64,000 nt of DNA from Microstegium vimineum (GCA_022036555.1 CM039120.1:12753398-12817397), one strand, 5' to 3'; counted from the stretch's first letter, positions 22,400 to 34,494 are shown. Translations and numbers: made by a program. Notes: generated by a model from the sequence alone, not told the origin.

Positions 22400-24025
22400 T
22401 TGTCGTGTCTGCATGACGCAATCTCAAGCTCCAAAGCCTCAAAGCGATCCGACTCTCTAGTGCTATCTGAGCTGACCTTCTCTAACACAGCAATCCTAGC
22501 ATCCTTCTGTGTCAGCTCATAACGCAAGTCTAAGCAAGACTTGCACGCACCAAGTAAGCTAGGCCTAGCCTTCAGCTCACTAATCTCCTCAAGTAGAGTG
22601 TCATATTTGTCCGGAGAGTAACAAGATCAGACATGTGGATGGCACAAGCATCACACTCTACCTCCTCGGTAACCACCACTTGTGCCTTAGTAAACTCTAG
22701 CTCATGAAGCGTGCTAAGATACTTCGCCTTGAAATCGTTCCTCTCACAAGCGGCACGTTTGAGCAAAGCATCCTCGGGTGTGTTGGAGTCGTAGTCGTAG
22801 TCGGGGCCATCCTTGCGCTTCCCGACCTTGCCTTCTTCAATCGTCATAGTGCAAAAGCCACCGTGCTTGGCGTCGGCGTAGAAGCAGAGGCCGTTGAGCT
22901 TGTCCTCAACCTTTCCCTTCGACTCATCGTCGCTTGAGGAAGAGCCCCCGTCGGAGGAGGCATCGATGTCGCTAAGGGAGGCGAGGAAGGCTCGGTGCTT
23001 GACCTTCACCTTGTTGATCACCTTCTTCGAGGATCTCCGGTTGTGACCGCCCTTGGCCTTGTGCTTGTCCTCGAAGCAGTGCTCGCGCTTATCCTTGCAC
23101 TTGGTGAAGTCACCGTAGCTTTCTTGGGGCAGTTTGGGATGAAGTGATCCTCATCACCGCAACGGTAGCACCCCTTGGTCGGGCCACCACGTCGTCGGTT
23201 CAAACGGTTGTTGTGAAACCGTGAGAACTTAGTGATGACCAAGGCCAGCTCATTATCTCCAAACGCCTCCACTTGTTCCTTTGTCACAGACATCAAAGAC
23301 AAAGCGAACGAAGAGTGTGAATGGTTAGAGGAAGAAGAAGACACACCGCCGGGGCCGGAAACCAACGCCATGGATGGGTTCGACGGGTTCTCAAGCTTGG
23401 CCCGGGTCTAGTGGTCAATCTCCGAGGACTTGAGCTTGCTGAACAGCTCGTCCACGGTCAGGGCATCATAGCCCGGTGACTCCTGAATGACAGCCACCTT
23501 CATCTCCCACACCCTCTGATCAAGAGCATGCAAAAGCTTGATAACCATCTCATGATCATCATAGGGCAAGTTGGCTCGATTAGCACGCATCTTGTTGACG
23601 ATAGATTGGAAGCGAGTGAACATCCCGTCAATAGATTCGCCGGCCAACTGTACGAAGTTCTCGTACTCCCTACGATATGTGTCGAAGAGTCTGGACTTGA
23701 TTTGAGGATTACCCTCATGATATCGCACAAGTGTTTGCCAGATCTCTCGCGCCGTAGTGAGATTCGAGACTCGCTCAAACTCAGGAAGTGACAAACTCGA
23801 GAAGAGGATACTCCGTGCTCGACTGTTTGCGTTGTGTTGAGTGATTTGGAGTTGGTCAACATGAGTCGCAAGAACACGATAGCCCTCATTCTCACAGATC
23901 TCCCATATGTTCGAATCAACTCCTTGTAGATAGGCGGACATGCGCACCTTCCAGTAGGAGAAGTTCGTTCCATCGAAAAACGGAGGTTTGCCAACACCTC
24001 GCTCCATGTCGTCTTCGCGGATCAA
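22400..24025 (-). pseudogene. Copia gag, frameshifted, minus strand
   Basis: The frame from ATG 24025 gives 205 residues (start MERGVGKPPFFDGTNFSYWK from residue 7) with the UBN2/Gag fold signature; it stops at 23408. A second frame (23371-23018) holds the zinc knuckle CYRCGDEDHFIPNC, and a third (23021-22572) a serine/acidic linker and coiled-coil segment; similar coding in another frame continues to about 22400. At least two frameshifts separate the pieces. The product would be a retrotransposon capsid protein. No protease, integrase or reverse transcriptase follows. Confidence 0.75.
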
Positions 24026-24070
24026 GAACCGTTTAAGGTGGAATGATCCTTAACCGACTTTGATACCAAT

Positions 24071-26034
24071 TGAAGGACCGAGAATGGCAACCAGAGGGGG
24101 GGTGAATGGGAGCCTTAAATTTCTCTTGAAATATTCGGGCCACTCTTCCCAAAGACACACACCCAGTTGATTGGTGCTCAACCTCCCCCGAGCGTTGCTC
24201 GGGGGATTCAGACGAAAACGAGCAAATGAAAGCTCACCGGCAGTAGAGAAAAAACTCACCGAAAACCCCCAAGAAGAGTTCTCAACCCCTATGAGAGAGA
24301 GGCAAGAATTCCAAGCAAAACAGCCAGAAAAACAGGTGACGAACGCTGGACAGCAGGGCGACGAATGCTTAGGCGAGCATTCGTCGGCCTTCCAGAGAGC
24401 ACTGCAGAAGAGAAGCATAAGGCTGGTCGTCGGATGCTGGGCGACGGACGCTTGGGTGAGCGTCCGTTGGCGTCAGACTCTGGGCGACGGACGCTGGGGT
24501 GAGAGTCCGTCGGCCTACCAGAGAGCTCAGAAAAACGGGCAGAAAACGCCACACGACGGACGATCGCGACGGACGCTGGCGTCAGCACGACGTAGCGTTC
24601 GACGCCTCAACGGACCGTCCGACGCCCAAACTCAGAGCGTCCGACGCACCCGAGCAGAACGCAGAAAACGCGAAAAACAATTTTCTCTCCGCCAAATCTT
24701 CCCAAAACTCGACCAAATGATCACCAACTGCTACCAAACTTTGTAGGCATGATCCTTGAGCAGTTGGGGAGCTATCCCGAAGAAATTATCGCTCAATTTG
24801 GGTCGGATAAAAGGGAACACTCGGATTTGGGGGGAGAAAAGGCAAAACGAAGAACACCGCAAATAAATCGCCCGATCTGTGTACTCGAGAGGTTTGAGGA
24901 AGGATCCTTCGGTGCAAAGATGCTCCTCTTGAATACGAACAACTTGGTTCAAACGGATTTGCAAGAGCCACTCCCTACAAAGAGAAATCAACTCGGGAAA
25001 ATAGGGAGCAAAAGCAAAACGCGAAGAACACAAGCAAAACGGGGACACAATCACGAAATCGAAGCCACCATGGCTTACGGAGGTTACGGCCTCCGATTTC
25101 TCGCGACAAACTCAAGTTCTTACAAAGGTTGGGGAAGCAACCTAGGGATCTCATGAACTAGAGAGAGAGTAGAGAGAGAGAGTTGGGGCAAATGATTAGG
25201 GTTCCAGAGATGGGATGAGGATACCCCTTCATCCCCTATTTAACAGGGCTTTGGCTATTTCCCAAAGACCCCCCTAGATACATGACCGAATTACCTAACC
25301 CTAAGACATTGTAATCCAAGTCGATAACTCTCAGCCACTCGTTTGAATGGACGGCCCCGCTTCCTATCGAGAGTTGCCGTCGCCTCGACGCAACCTCCAG
25401 GATTCTGCCACGTGCCATCCCCGCTTCCTCGGAAGCTCCGCCCGGGTTTTGAAGCCCAAACCCGCGAAACCCGCCACCGGTAGTTTTGGGCTCAACTACC
25501 GAACCCCGAGTTTTGAGGCCCAAACTCGGAAACCGTCCTCCGGTGGTTTTGCGGCCCAAACCACCAAACCGCTCGACTCGAGCCACCTTGTCCTCGTCCG
25601 GTCGGACTCCGAGTTCCCTGAGCCTCCGCTCGACCCGCTCATCCGCCGTCTTGACTCGGTCGACTCGGTCTACCTCCATGTCTTCTCGCACTCGCCGGTG
25701 CCAGGCACTAGCCACCACAGCTAGTCCGCCGGCGCCCATGGTCCCTCAGTCCGAGCCCCGCTTCCGCCCTTCACCGCTCTTAGTCCATCGGCACGACAAG
25801 CCTCTACTCAACCTTCTCCACATCATTGACCACTGTCACTAGGCATAGTACATGCACACCACAAGCCGATAGACAGGCACACATTTGCTTTCGCAAATAT
25901 TAGTAGTAAGTCACTCAAATTGAAACGCTCAAGTGTTGGGCAATCACTCATCACAAAACTGAACATACATTGGTACTTATCCACCATGTGTTCGCACCTA
26001 GTAGAGATTTTTAAGCTCGCTAAGATTATCATCA
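24071..26034 (-). repeat. 5' LTR of the minus-strand SIRE-type element
   Basis: The inner border (TGAAGGACC on plus, CA end on minus) abuts the primer binding site. The outer border is set at a TGATGATAAT start (26034) as the best TG match and is uncertain. Iterated gacggacgctgg / gcgtccg motifs occur at 24420-24610. A TATA-like TTAAATAG lies on the minus strand near 25240. Frames inside are LTR shadows. Confidence 0.65.
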
Positions 26035-27288
26035 CGGAGATGCCCGCACCGTCAGCGTGCCTGGAATAGAATAGGGCCCCGGCCGGAGTCGCTTGCTCTT
26101 GCTTGCACAGTTGCACTGCATTGCCACCCCAGCCGGCCGCTTTTCTGGATTTGTTTGGTTTTTTCGTTCTCCCCCGCTTCTGAAGACCTGCAGGAAAGAG
26201 TTTTGTCAGTCATTGAGATAATTAACATGTTTGATCCTCATCAATTGCATATGTGGGGTCTTTTTTCAGGCTGAATTTAGTTTGGAGACGGTTTATATTA
26301 CCACATTGTTTATGACTCTGTATAGCTACAAGATGAACGCTCAAGCAAAAGTGTGGAGGCGGCCGGCCGGCTCCCAAACTTGAGAAACAAGCACAAGGAC
26401 TGACTCAATTCCCAAAACCTGTTTTTTTAGGTCGTAATATATATTATACAGGTCCCTTTATTACTAGTTGACTATACATATATGCATATGCTGTTTTGCT
26501 TATGCTTGAAGAGATGATCTAACTCTTGCAATCGTGCAGAACCCTGTGCATGCATGTCCCTTTATTTACATGCTGCTACGAGACAGCCGTACGTGCACGG
26601 TCGAGAATGACGAACACTGTTCTACACTGTATTATGCATCAATCATGCATGAGAGAGAGAGACGATCCATCACCATGGAATGCCTACAACTGTATGCCGT
26701 TTTAAGTTGCCTTGGTTTGCATCTAAAATCCCTTTGATGATTGGTAACCACATAGAAATGGCCAAATAAATGGGTGTCGTTGTGGATAGTGGATTTGTGG
26801 CCGCATGGCAACAGTAACGACACAAGTAACTAGTCGTGAACACTACCTATCTAAAAGTTCTCCTAGTGAGGTGGAGTTCTCCTAGTGTTTTGGTAGTCAA
26901 AATTTAGTACAAACTTTCTCTAGTAGATGTCTCCTAGTGAAAATTTCCATGTGTTATGACTAGTGGTAGTGTTTTACTACTACTTAAAAACATTAGAAGA
27001 AATCCATCATTCTAGTAGTGGAAAACTTCACACACATGGTACTAAATTAAAAGGCTTGGAAATTTGTGAACCACACAAGCACAACATGCATATGCATGTG
27101 TCGGCTCCATTATACGGACGGAGGTGAAATGTACATAATACTATGCATGCCTACCGAAATCATGAATGAATCCTTTATTTGAGTCTCTTCGTGGTAACAG
27201 GCCACCAGCCCACCACCACTACTAGCCGAAAGAAAAGGCGGTAAGTAATAACGCATATATAGACGCCGCCCCACCAATCTCATTTTTC
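26035..27288. other. Intergenic, holds copy 2 of the dispersed repeat
   Basis: No supported gene. The region 26808-26945 is the second copy of the repeat at 22258. Confidence 0.6.
26808..26945. repeat. Dispersed repeat, copy 2 of 2
   Basis: Same order of motifs as 22258-22395 with a handful of substitutions (for example aacgacac versus aaccacac). It continues into atgactagtggtagtg; no terminal repeats or target duplications identified. Confidence 0.8.
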
Positions 27289-27291
27289 ATA

Positions 27292-28293
27292 CACTACTAC
27301 ACAATTCATTATGCATAACACTTGAGTTTTATTAATCGTTAAACCGCTACGGTTAATGCTTCGATTAACCGAGACGGTCGCTTTTTATTAACCGTGGCGG
27401 TTACAAGAAACCGCCACGGTAAATCCATTAATGGTGGCAGATATTTTAACGCATCAACCGCCACGGTAAATCCATTAATGGTGGCAGATATTTTAACGCA
27501 TCCGCCACGGTTAATCATGCCCAGTCCAATAGCCCACATGAGCCCACTACCCTACCATGTCCGATATATAAGCAAAATCTGAAACCCTAAAGCCCACTTC
27601 ATTCTCCCTCCGCTCCTCTCCTCTCCTCTCCCTCTCTCACGCCACCCCCATCCTCAGCCTCATCCGACCCCCCCCTCCCCAACCCCCACCCGGCGGCTCC
27701 CCTCCCCCATCGTCGCCCCCCCCCCCCACCCCCGCCCCCTCCCCTCCACCACCGGCCGGCGATGGCGGGCCCCTCCCCGTGGCGATGGCGGCGCGGGCAG
27801 CGGGAGGACGGTGGTCGCGCGAGGGCGGCCCGCCCCCCTCCTCTCCCCCACCGGGGGGGCGATAGCGGGCCCCCTCCCCTACACCACCGGCCGGCGATGG
27901 CGGCCCCCCTCCCCGTGGCGATGGCGACGCGGGCTGCGGGAGGACAGCGGTCGCGCGAGAGGGCGGCGCGTCCGCGGCGCGAGGCTGCGTGAGGACGGTG
28001 GCCGCGCGAGGGCGGCGCGAGGCCGCTCGAGGGTCGTGCGACGACGGCGCGAGAGCCACGCGCGGGCGGCGCGACCGTGCAGCGGCAGATCCAGGTCCGA
28101 CGAGGTCGGCGACGGCGGCAGATCTGGGCCACACTAGGTCTGGATCTGGGCTTTTTTGTTTTTGTTTTTTTAGTCTGATCAACCGTGGCGGTTACTTCCA
28201 ACCGCCACGATTAAAGGCGCTATTAACCGTGACCTTTGATCAGCCACGGTTAATCGGTTTTAACCGCCATGATTAATTATTTTTGTAGTAGTG
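27292..28293 (+). mobile_element. Complete non-autonomous CACTA element A, 1002 bp
   Basis: Ends CACTACTACACAA and TTTTTGTAGTAGTG, with exact 3-bp target duplications ATA (27289-27291 and 28294-28296). About ten subterminal copies of ACCGCCACGGTTA or its complement lie within 220 bp of the left end and 130 bp of the right end, including an exact 47-bp tandem repeat (27410-27456 and 27457-27501). Inside are a TATA-like ATATATAAG (27565), an aaaccctaaa phrase, a CT-rich leader, a GC-rich body (27640-28140) and a T-rich tract (28147-28172). No transposase. Confidence 0.9.
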
Positions 28294-28296
28294 ATA

Positions 28297-28810
28297 CCTG
28301 ATCGAAAATAAACAATAATGTTTATTTAGCTAGCGTCGACGACAGGACAGAGATGAGAGTGAGACAATCTCGCAAGGTCTCTTCTCCGTTTAGATTTGCA
28401 CAAGTCAGACGGCGGCCCGATATGATAGTGATTACTACTACGGCGCGGCGGCCAGCGCGCCACCGGCCGGACCGGCTCCGGTTGGTGGCATGCATGCATG
28501 CATGGTCGCGCCCGCGTAGCTGTGTTTAGTTTACTGTTTTACTGCAAATGCACGTTACGTCGTGGACGTTGCGATCCAAGTTGAAGATCCGGCCTTTAAT
28601 TTGTAGTGCCTACTGCCTATGCACCGGCAAAATCCCCTGAAATCATGCACCAGAATTCTAAAAATCCGGCTTTTGCTCGATCATCGCTTTCCACACCTTA
28701 ATTTATCCAAACTTTTCTTTGACCATGCAACCAGCACCAGCTATATAGTACGTAAGTATGTTTTTTTAAATTTGTTTCTGCATGTATATATATGGTTTTC
28801 GATTTGCTAC
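28297..28810. other. Intergenic, nothing recognised
   Basis: No supported gene. Contains a short (gcat)n tract at about 28491-28503. Confidence 0.6.
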
Positions 28811-29204
28811 TAAGGGCACGTACAACGGGTCTCTAAGACCCGTCTTTTTGTTGCTAGTTTTATAAAAAAAAAACACCCTGTCATACCTTGGAGACGAAGG
28901 CCGTGTCGTCTCGTGAAGAGACGGGAAAGGCCCGTGCTCTCCCAGGCGTAAAGACCGGCTCCAGCAGCGCTGTACCGCTCGCCTCGACTACGTGCGGATT
29001 CCGTGTGCGCGCGGTGCGCAGGGGAGGCTCGAGCTCCGCCTGGCTGCCGCAGGATGCGCGCGAGCGGGCTTCCAGTCGCTGTGAGCGCCGGAGACGCGAG
29101 ATGCGCACGGCCGGCGAGCAGACTCTGCCCCAGCAGCCAGGCGTGCTGTGCGAAGGCCAACTCCGTACTTCTCTGTTCAATAGTTGGAATAAATCTGTTG
29201 TGCC

Positions 29205-29412
29205 TGTGTTTAGTTGTCTAACTTTGGAGTGCCAAAATCATAAATGTGTCACTGTAGTATTTCGTTTGTATTTGGTAATAATTGTCCAAACATTGACTAA
29301 TTAGGCTCAAAACGTTCGTCTCACCAAGTACAACCAAACTGCACAATTAGTTTTTGATTTCATCTACATTTAGTATTTCATGTATGTACGGTATTTTGAT
29401 GTAACGGAGAAT
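29205..29412. mobile_element. Partial Tourist/Harbinger-type MITE
   Basis: Decayed sequence with ttgactaattaggctcaaaa and cacaattagtttttg phrases that belong to the same MITE family as 29456-29793 and 56363-56706. Ends not resolved. Confidence 0.45.
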
Positions 29413-29455
29413 CTTTTTTTTGCATAGTGTATTTTTCAGGAATTGGGAGGCGCCG

Positions 29456-29793
29456 GCCTGTTTGGTTACAAGGACTAAAAAAAAGTCCTTATCACATCGG
29501 ATATCTAGACATTAATTAGGAGTATTAAATATAGACTATTTATAAAACTAATTTATCAGCCGAAGACTATTTTGCGAAATAAATCTATTGATATAAAATA
29601 GCCTATGATTTGACAATATGGTACTACAGTAAACATATGTTAATGATAGATTAATTAGTCTTAATAGATTCGTCTCGTGAAATACTATATGGCGTTGTAA
29701 TTAGTTTTATAATATAAATTATATTTAATTTATTTAATTGATACCAAACATCCGATGTGACAAGGGACTAAAAATAAGTTAGACAACCAAACA
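29456..29793. mobile_element. Nested MITE, about 340 bp
   Basis: Terminal repeats GCCTGTTTGGTT and aaccaaac, with the inner pair caaggactaaaaa / agggactaaaaat and catcgga / atccgatg. The interior carries the attaattagtcttaatagattcg phrase common in grass MITEs. It lies inside the Harbinger element. Target duplication unclear. Confidence 0.65.
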
Positions 29794-30080
29794 TTAATTG
29801 AAGACTATGTGCTACTCCCCGTAATATATTTGCTTTAATTTGTCATTATTTATTTACAAAAGTGAATTTGATGACATGTCTTTATTTATTTTCTATCAAA
29901 TAGCCACAGAAAGGTATACAATAATTTATTTATAGTTAATCTTATCTAAATACAAAAGATTAAATAGTTTGGAGACCGTCCCTCGTCTGTGGGTTGTATG
30001 ATCTATCTTCACACCTGTTTGTATGCTAGATTCGAGGTACTTAGAGACGGACCCTCGTCTATGGGTTGTACATGCCCTAA

Positions 30081-32043
30081 ATGTTGATCACACTATATAT
30101 GCATGTTTTCTTCCTCATGATTATATTGATTGCAACATATAAAGGACGATGATACTATATAATATGGTACGGTGAATCGGTGATGGCCGTTGTAGTGGTC
30201 GGGTGCCCAATCCCGAGATCTTCATTTGTTAATTGCCTAAATTCTAAATCTTTTCTGGAAGGTCACTTGTTGGTGAGAAAAAGGAAAGGTGAAATTGGGG
30301 ACCCAAGCACTGAAAGCACAAAAGGCAAATTAAAGGTGACAAGAAAAGGGAAAAGGAAACTAAACAGCAACAAAAAGAGGCGATATATATACCTACGTAC
30401 ACACAAGTCTACGGCATATAAATCGTTCATTCAGACCTCTCATCTACGTATAGTACATACACAACGTGACAGCGACCACCGTTAGCGCCAATTAGCCTGC
30501 ACTTTTAAAAAGAAATTAACTGTTCATTATCATTCGCCTACACACACAAAAAAAAAACCTCAACACGATGATGGACGCCCTCTTTTGAAAAAAAAAATTA
30601 AACAGTTATCGACTGGTAAAACATACCAAATCGCTAGTAAAACTAATTAATCTAAATCACTCACATGCGCCATGCATGGATCATGCATTATTACCTTGAC
30701 ACGGTCATATATACATGCAATGCATGCATGAACTAACTATGTCACTGTCTTTGTGTTGTCTGGTAAACTGTACGACCGATCTCAATTCTGCGTGGTAGGT
30801 GCATACCAGATGGGAGGTCAGCTAGTCGCCTAGTACTACTACTGTGTTACGGCCGGGCTAAATTTGCGACCAACAACCATAATTCATAAAATAAAATAAA
30901 GTTACATCAGTGCAGTGTGTACTTGGAACTTTCTCAGAACAATATTTTCCATCTATCTAGGAGTTGTAAACTTTCGTAAGTACGTACAGTAATAGATTCG
31001 CAAAAAAAAAGGAAAAATACTAGACCGACACAAGCACGTGCTATATATACCATGTTTGAACTATCTACGTGCTGAACTGGATGTGATCAAGTTTCAAAAA
31101 CAAAATTAAAAAAAACGAAAGGATTTGATCAAATTGAATGTTGCAAGTTGTAGCTGAACTGTCGCATGATTTTTTAAAGAACACGTTATTGTTTTCTCTC
31201 TGTTCTGCGGAACTAAAACACGACGAAGCATTTTTCGGAGGCCCCTTGAGCACATCGTCTGACTTATTTCATTTCGAAATTGGGCTGCTACCACATTTCA
31301 AAAGGGAAATTAATTAACCACTGCGGTGTGTGTGCTCACTGCAACACAGATGCGGCTCCTAGATGCCACAAATCACAATCTTACCACCACACAGAAGAGA
31401 AAAAAACTGACGATATGTTTGAACACACTGATCCTCAAGCATTGACCTGACTATCAGCCGAAGACCTGAACCAAGGAACACGGAGAAAATGAAGACAGTG
31501 CAGAACCTGAATACTGTCTAGTATTATTCCTGACATCCGCAGTAGCAGTAAACATCTATCGTCTTGATCAATCTTAGTTGCGTAGTTAACTGGTCAAGAA
31601 AACCTATTTATCTTGCTGAAAACCTGGAGGAAGAAATGGTCGGATCTCAGGACCAGTTGTAGGCAACCAAGACTGACCACAGAGAGCTCACACGCGCCTA
31701 CCAGCACAGCAAGATACGCGCGGGATAACAGGTATTATTTGTGAGGAAACTTCGCTATCGTTCGGTTTGACCCACTATATTTTTCACATACGTACTTTGG
31801 ATCGTCTAACTCTTTTATCAACTATGGTATACGGAGTATAATTTTTCTATCAGACTAAAGTAGTATCAGCTATAGAATAGCTATAGAAATATCAGCCGAA
31901 CAGGACTGTAATAGTTAGGTGGTAGTTCAAGCTAAATTAAAAATTGGATAACAAGTTCAGCTGTTTGGGATTATGCGATCAGCTATAATTTTTTTTACTC
32001 CAGCTAATCCAAACAGAAGGCTTCATTTTTTGCTACTAGAAGC
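30081..32043. other. Intergenic, nothing recognised
   Basis: AT-rich, with several poly-A runs. The 101-codon frame at 30180-30485 is lysine-rich low-complexity and shows no family; not called. Confidence 0.6.
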
Positions 32044-32045
32044 TA

Positions 32046-32279
32046 CTCCCTCCGTCCCTAAATAATTGTCGTTTGCGGTTCCAAAAAACTTCTTTAACTA
32101 ATTATATATTAATTTTTTTTAATATTTATACTACATAATTGATATCATTAGAAAGATCTTTGAATCTAGTTTTTTAATAAATTTATTTGGAGATACAAAT
32201 GTTGCACTTATTTTCTAAAAATCAAGTCAAACTTGTGACACGAATACCAACGACGACACTTATTTAGGAACGGAGGGAG
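32046..32279. mobile_element. Stowaway MITE, 234 bp
   Basis: TA|CTCCCTCCGTCCCTAAATAA at the left and TTATTTAGGAACGGAGGGAG|TA at the right: near-perfect terminal inverted repeats with TA duplications. AT-rich interior. Confidence 0.9.
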
Positions 32280-32411
32280 TACAACACAACCCACCAAATG
32301 TGAGCAATGATCAACGGTCTTATAGTGGTCAATGTTTACAAAACAAAAAAGACCAAACTTTTGCGAATACCTCCTGTAGGCAATCCAAGTTTGATTCTAC
32401 CCTCCTTAAAC

Positions 32412-33200
32412 CACTACTACAGGATTCATTTACCGCAGCGTTGGCATTTGGAGCCCGGAAGCGGACATCTTAAGCGTCCGCTGCGGTAAATCGCCACGAT
32501 TTACCGCAGCGGGCCTCCTATAAGGCCCGTCACGGTTAAGGCTGAAGCCCACTAGGCCCAGGGTGAGGCCCGATATCTAGTCCAAATATAAAAACAAGAA
32601 CTTAGGGTTTCAGAAAATCCCTCCACTCTCCATCTCCCCTGCTCGCGGCGCTCACTCTCTGTCTCCCCTCCCTCTCCCTCACGTAGCAGATCCAGCGTTG
32701 CAGGGCCTCGCATGGCGCTCCCTGCCCTCCCTCCCGCCCCCTCTCCCCTCAGCGCTGCAGCGGCTGGAGCCAGACCCGATGAGGGCGGATCCAAAGGAGC
32801 TAGGCAGAGGCGGGCGCGGCTCGCGTCCCCGGCGGCACGCTGAGGCGTGGATCGAGGTTCGCGGCGGCCCTACGCGGATCGAGGTTGCCCGCACCTCTGC
32901 GCGGAGCTCGACGACGAAGACCTCCGAGGGCGGATCGACGACGACATCCTCCTCCAAGGGCGGTTCGAGTCCTCCCCTCCAACGATGGCGGCGGGCCTGC
33001 CCTCTGCCAGTGGTGCGCGGCGCGGCGGCGGCGCAGGCGGTTCGCGAGCACCGGCGGCGGCGGCCAGAACCCTAGATGGGCTCGTCGGGCCCGTGGATGG
33101 GCTCGGCGGGCCTATCTAGGTTTTTTTTTGTTTTTTTTTAAATCTTTACCGCAGCGGGCATCCTAATCTGCCCGCTGCGGTAAATATTTGTGTAGTAGTG
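32412..33200 (+). mobile_element. Complete non-autonomous CACTA element B, 789 bp
   Basis: Ends CACTACTACAGGATTC and ATATTTGTGTAGTAGTG, with exact AAC target duplications (32409-32411 and 33201-33203). Subterminal motif TACCGCAGCGGG or its complement, about five copies. Internal layout repeats that of element A: TATA-like AAATATAAAAAC (32583), a ttagggtttcag leader phrase, a CT-rich stretch, a GC-rich body and a T-rich tract (33120-33140) before the right subterminal repeats. No transposase. Confidence 0.9.
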
Positions 33201-33234
33201 AACTCCATTTCATTACGAATATAAGGGGTTGTTT

Positions 33235-33451
33235 GGATGCTTGCTGTTAGAAGCCATGCTAGGTTGTGGCGCGCCGCATTCTTGTGGCAGAGAAAAGACT
33301 CCTCGCAGCTATGGCAAAAAAAAAAGTTGGCACAAATGAACTAAGATTCCTTTGGCGAGCCTCATTTTACACAGGAACCAAACAACATCCGATTTCTATG
33401 GCAAACCGTATCCATGGCGTGACGATCCAAGGCTGAGAACCAAACGCCCCC
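33235..33451. mobile_element. Tourist-like MITE, 217 bp
   Basis: Ends GGGGTTGTTTGGATGC and aaccaaacgcccc, with TAA duplications (33232-33234 and 33452-33454). No ORF. It lies 35 bp from CACTA element B. Confidence 0.75.
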
Positions 33452-33454
33452 TAA

Positions 33455-34480
33455 GACTTGTAGGATAGTGTAGTTTGAAATAATAAATTGCACCAATGTG
33501 CCCATGCCGGACTGCCCCAGGGTTCCATCAACTTCAAAGACATATATGGACTAGTAATAAGGTAAACTGAAGTTGTTCGACTGATGGTTTCTACCATTGA
33601 TAAGCTACCCGATGTTATTTTACTAGTATTGAACTAGTAATAAGGTAAACGAGGTTTTGTGATTGTTACAGAAAAAACTTGAACTAGTATTAAACCATTT
33701 CGGCAACTTATTACTAGATTTTTGCAACTTTATTAATGGGTCTTAGATGTGTTTCAAAGACATTGTATTCACAACTGTGGTCTGTCACTTTGACTCAAAG
33801 CTTCAGTGTCTATTGGAATACCACAACAAAACAAAAAAAAACATAGCATTTGTTCACCAGCTTTTTGACAAATGTTAACAATGTACAACACAAAAAAATT
33901 AATTGCAGTGGTTCTCTAAGAGCTCACATAAATTCTAACGCGACAAACATATAATAATATCTATTTTTTTCACATGCATATTCTTCTATGTTTTCATATG
34001 CCTAAATTTAGCTTGAGATCTCAATCGTTGGACAGAGCGCGCACTGATGGCAATATGTTAGCATTGGAGGAGGGGCTGGCTGTTGGGACCAAGCTAAGCC
34101 ATGGGAAGATGCAACAGCTAGCGGAAGTCCGCACGGGAAGAGCTACTGAGTGAGCTAGAATATATAGGAGTGACAGCGGACACAAGATTAGCATTACTGT
34201 ACTAGCGAAGATAGATGACACGTTGTGTCCTGGAATTAATCTGCCGAGGGCAAGGACGACGGGCCGACAGGAACAGGAGGTAGGGTCAAGAGCTACTACG
34301 AGTGAAGAGATCGAGCCTTGATCGTTGGATCGAGATCCGACGGCTCAGATTTATCCCCAGACCAAGGTTAAGAAAACATGAGCGTGCATTTCTTTCTGTG
34401 ACAAAGGAAGAGACAATGGAGATTTGTTGACACCACTAAACTCGAGAGTCGAGCCCCCGCTCGCCCGCCAAGCGCACCGG
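33455..34480. other. Upstream intergenic region of the PADRE gene
   Basis: No supported gene. A 20-base phrase (actagtaataaggtaaac with flanks) is repeated at about 33549 and 33633. The last 150 bp probably belong to the promoter of the gene at 34658. Confidence 0.5.
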
Positions 34481-34494
34481 AGGACAACCAACCT

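Larger units (their letters stand above)
22201..26034 (-). mobile_element. Internally deleted SIRE-type copia element, minus strand
   Basis: Read on the minus strand: long 5' LTR (26034 to 24071), primer binding site (TTGGTATCAAAG, plus 24058-24069), gag (24025 to about 22400), then a scrap of 3' LTR ending at 22201. Pol is absent. The 22201 end (plus strand TGAATGACCGAGAACGGCG) matches the 24071 LTR end (TGAAGGACCGAGAATGGCA) with several differences, and carries a local 25-bp duplication (gaccagaggggggtgaa twice). Lineage is inferred from LTR length and gag type. Confidence 0.75.
28814..30077. mobile_element. PIF/Harbinger-type element, about 1.26 kb
   Basis: Terminal inverted repeats GGGCACGTACAAC (left) and GTTGTACATGCCC (right), with matching TAA target duplications (28811-28813 and 30078-30080). 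Longer similarity near the ends includes the agacccgtc / gacggaccctcgtct motifs. The left third (28880-29160) is GC-rich and codon-like on both strands but shows no known domain. Further right lie a partial MITE (about 29205-29412) and a complete one (29456-29793). No transposase. Confidence 0.75.

Noticed and set aside
24171..25842. Several ORFs of 100-190 codons
   Set aside because: All lie in the long LTR of the minus-strand copia element and reflect its GC-rich repeats.
27599..28201. Long proline/arginine/glycine-rich ORFs on both strands
   Set aside because: They lie inside a non-autonomous CACTA element; open frames arise from GC-rich low-complexity sequence on both strands.
30180..30485. 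101-codon ORF with lysine-rich stretch
   Set aside because: Low complexity, no family, AT-rich context without promoter signals.
32552..33166. Set of overlapping GC-rich ORFs
   Set aside because: Same situation inside CACTA element B; no conserved domain and no preferred frame.
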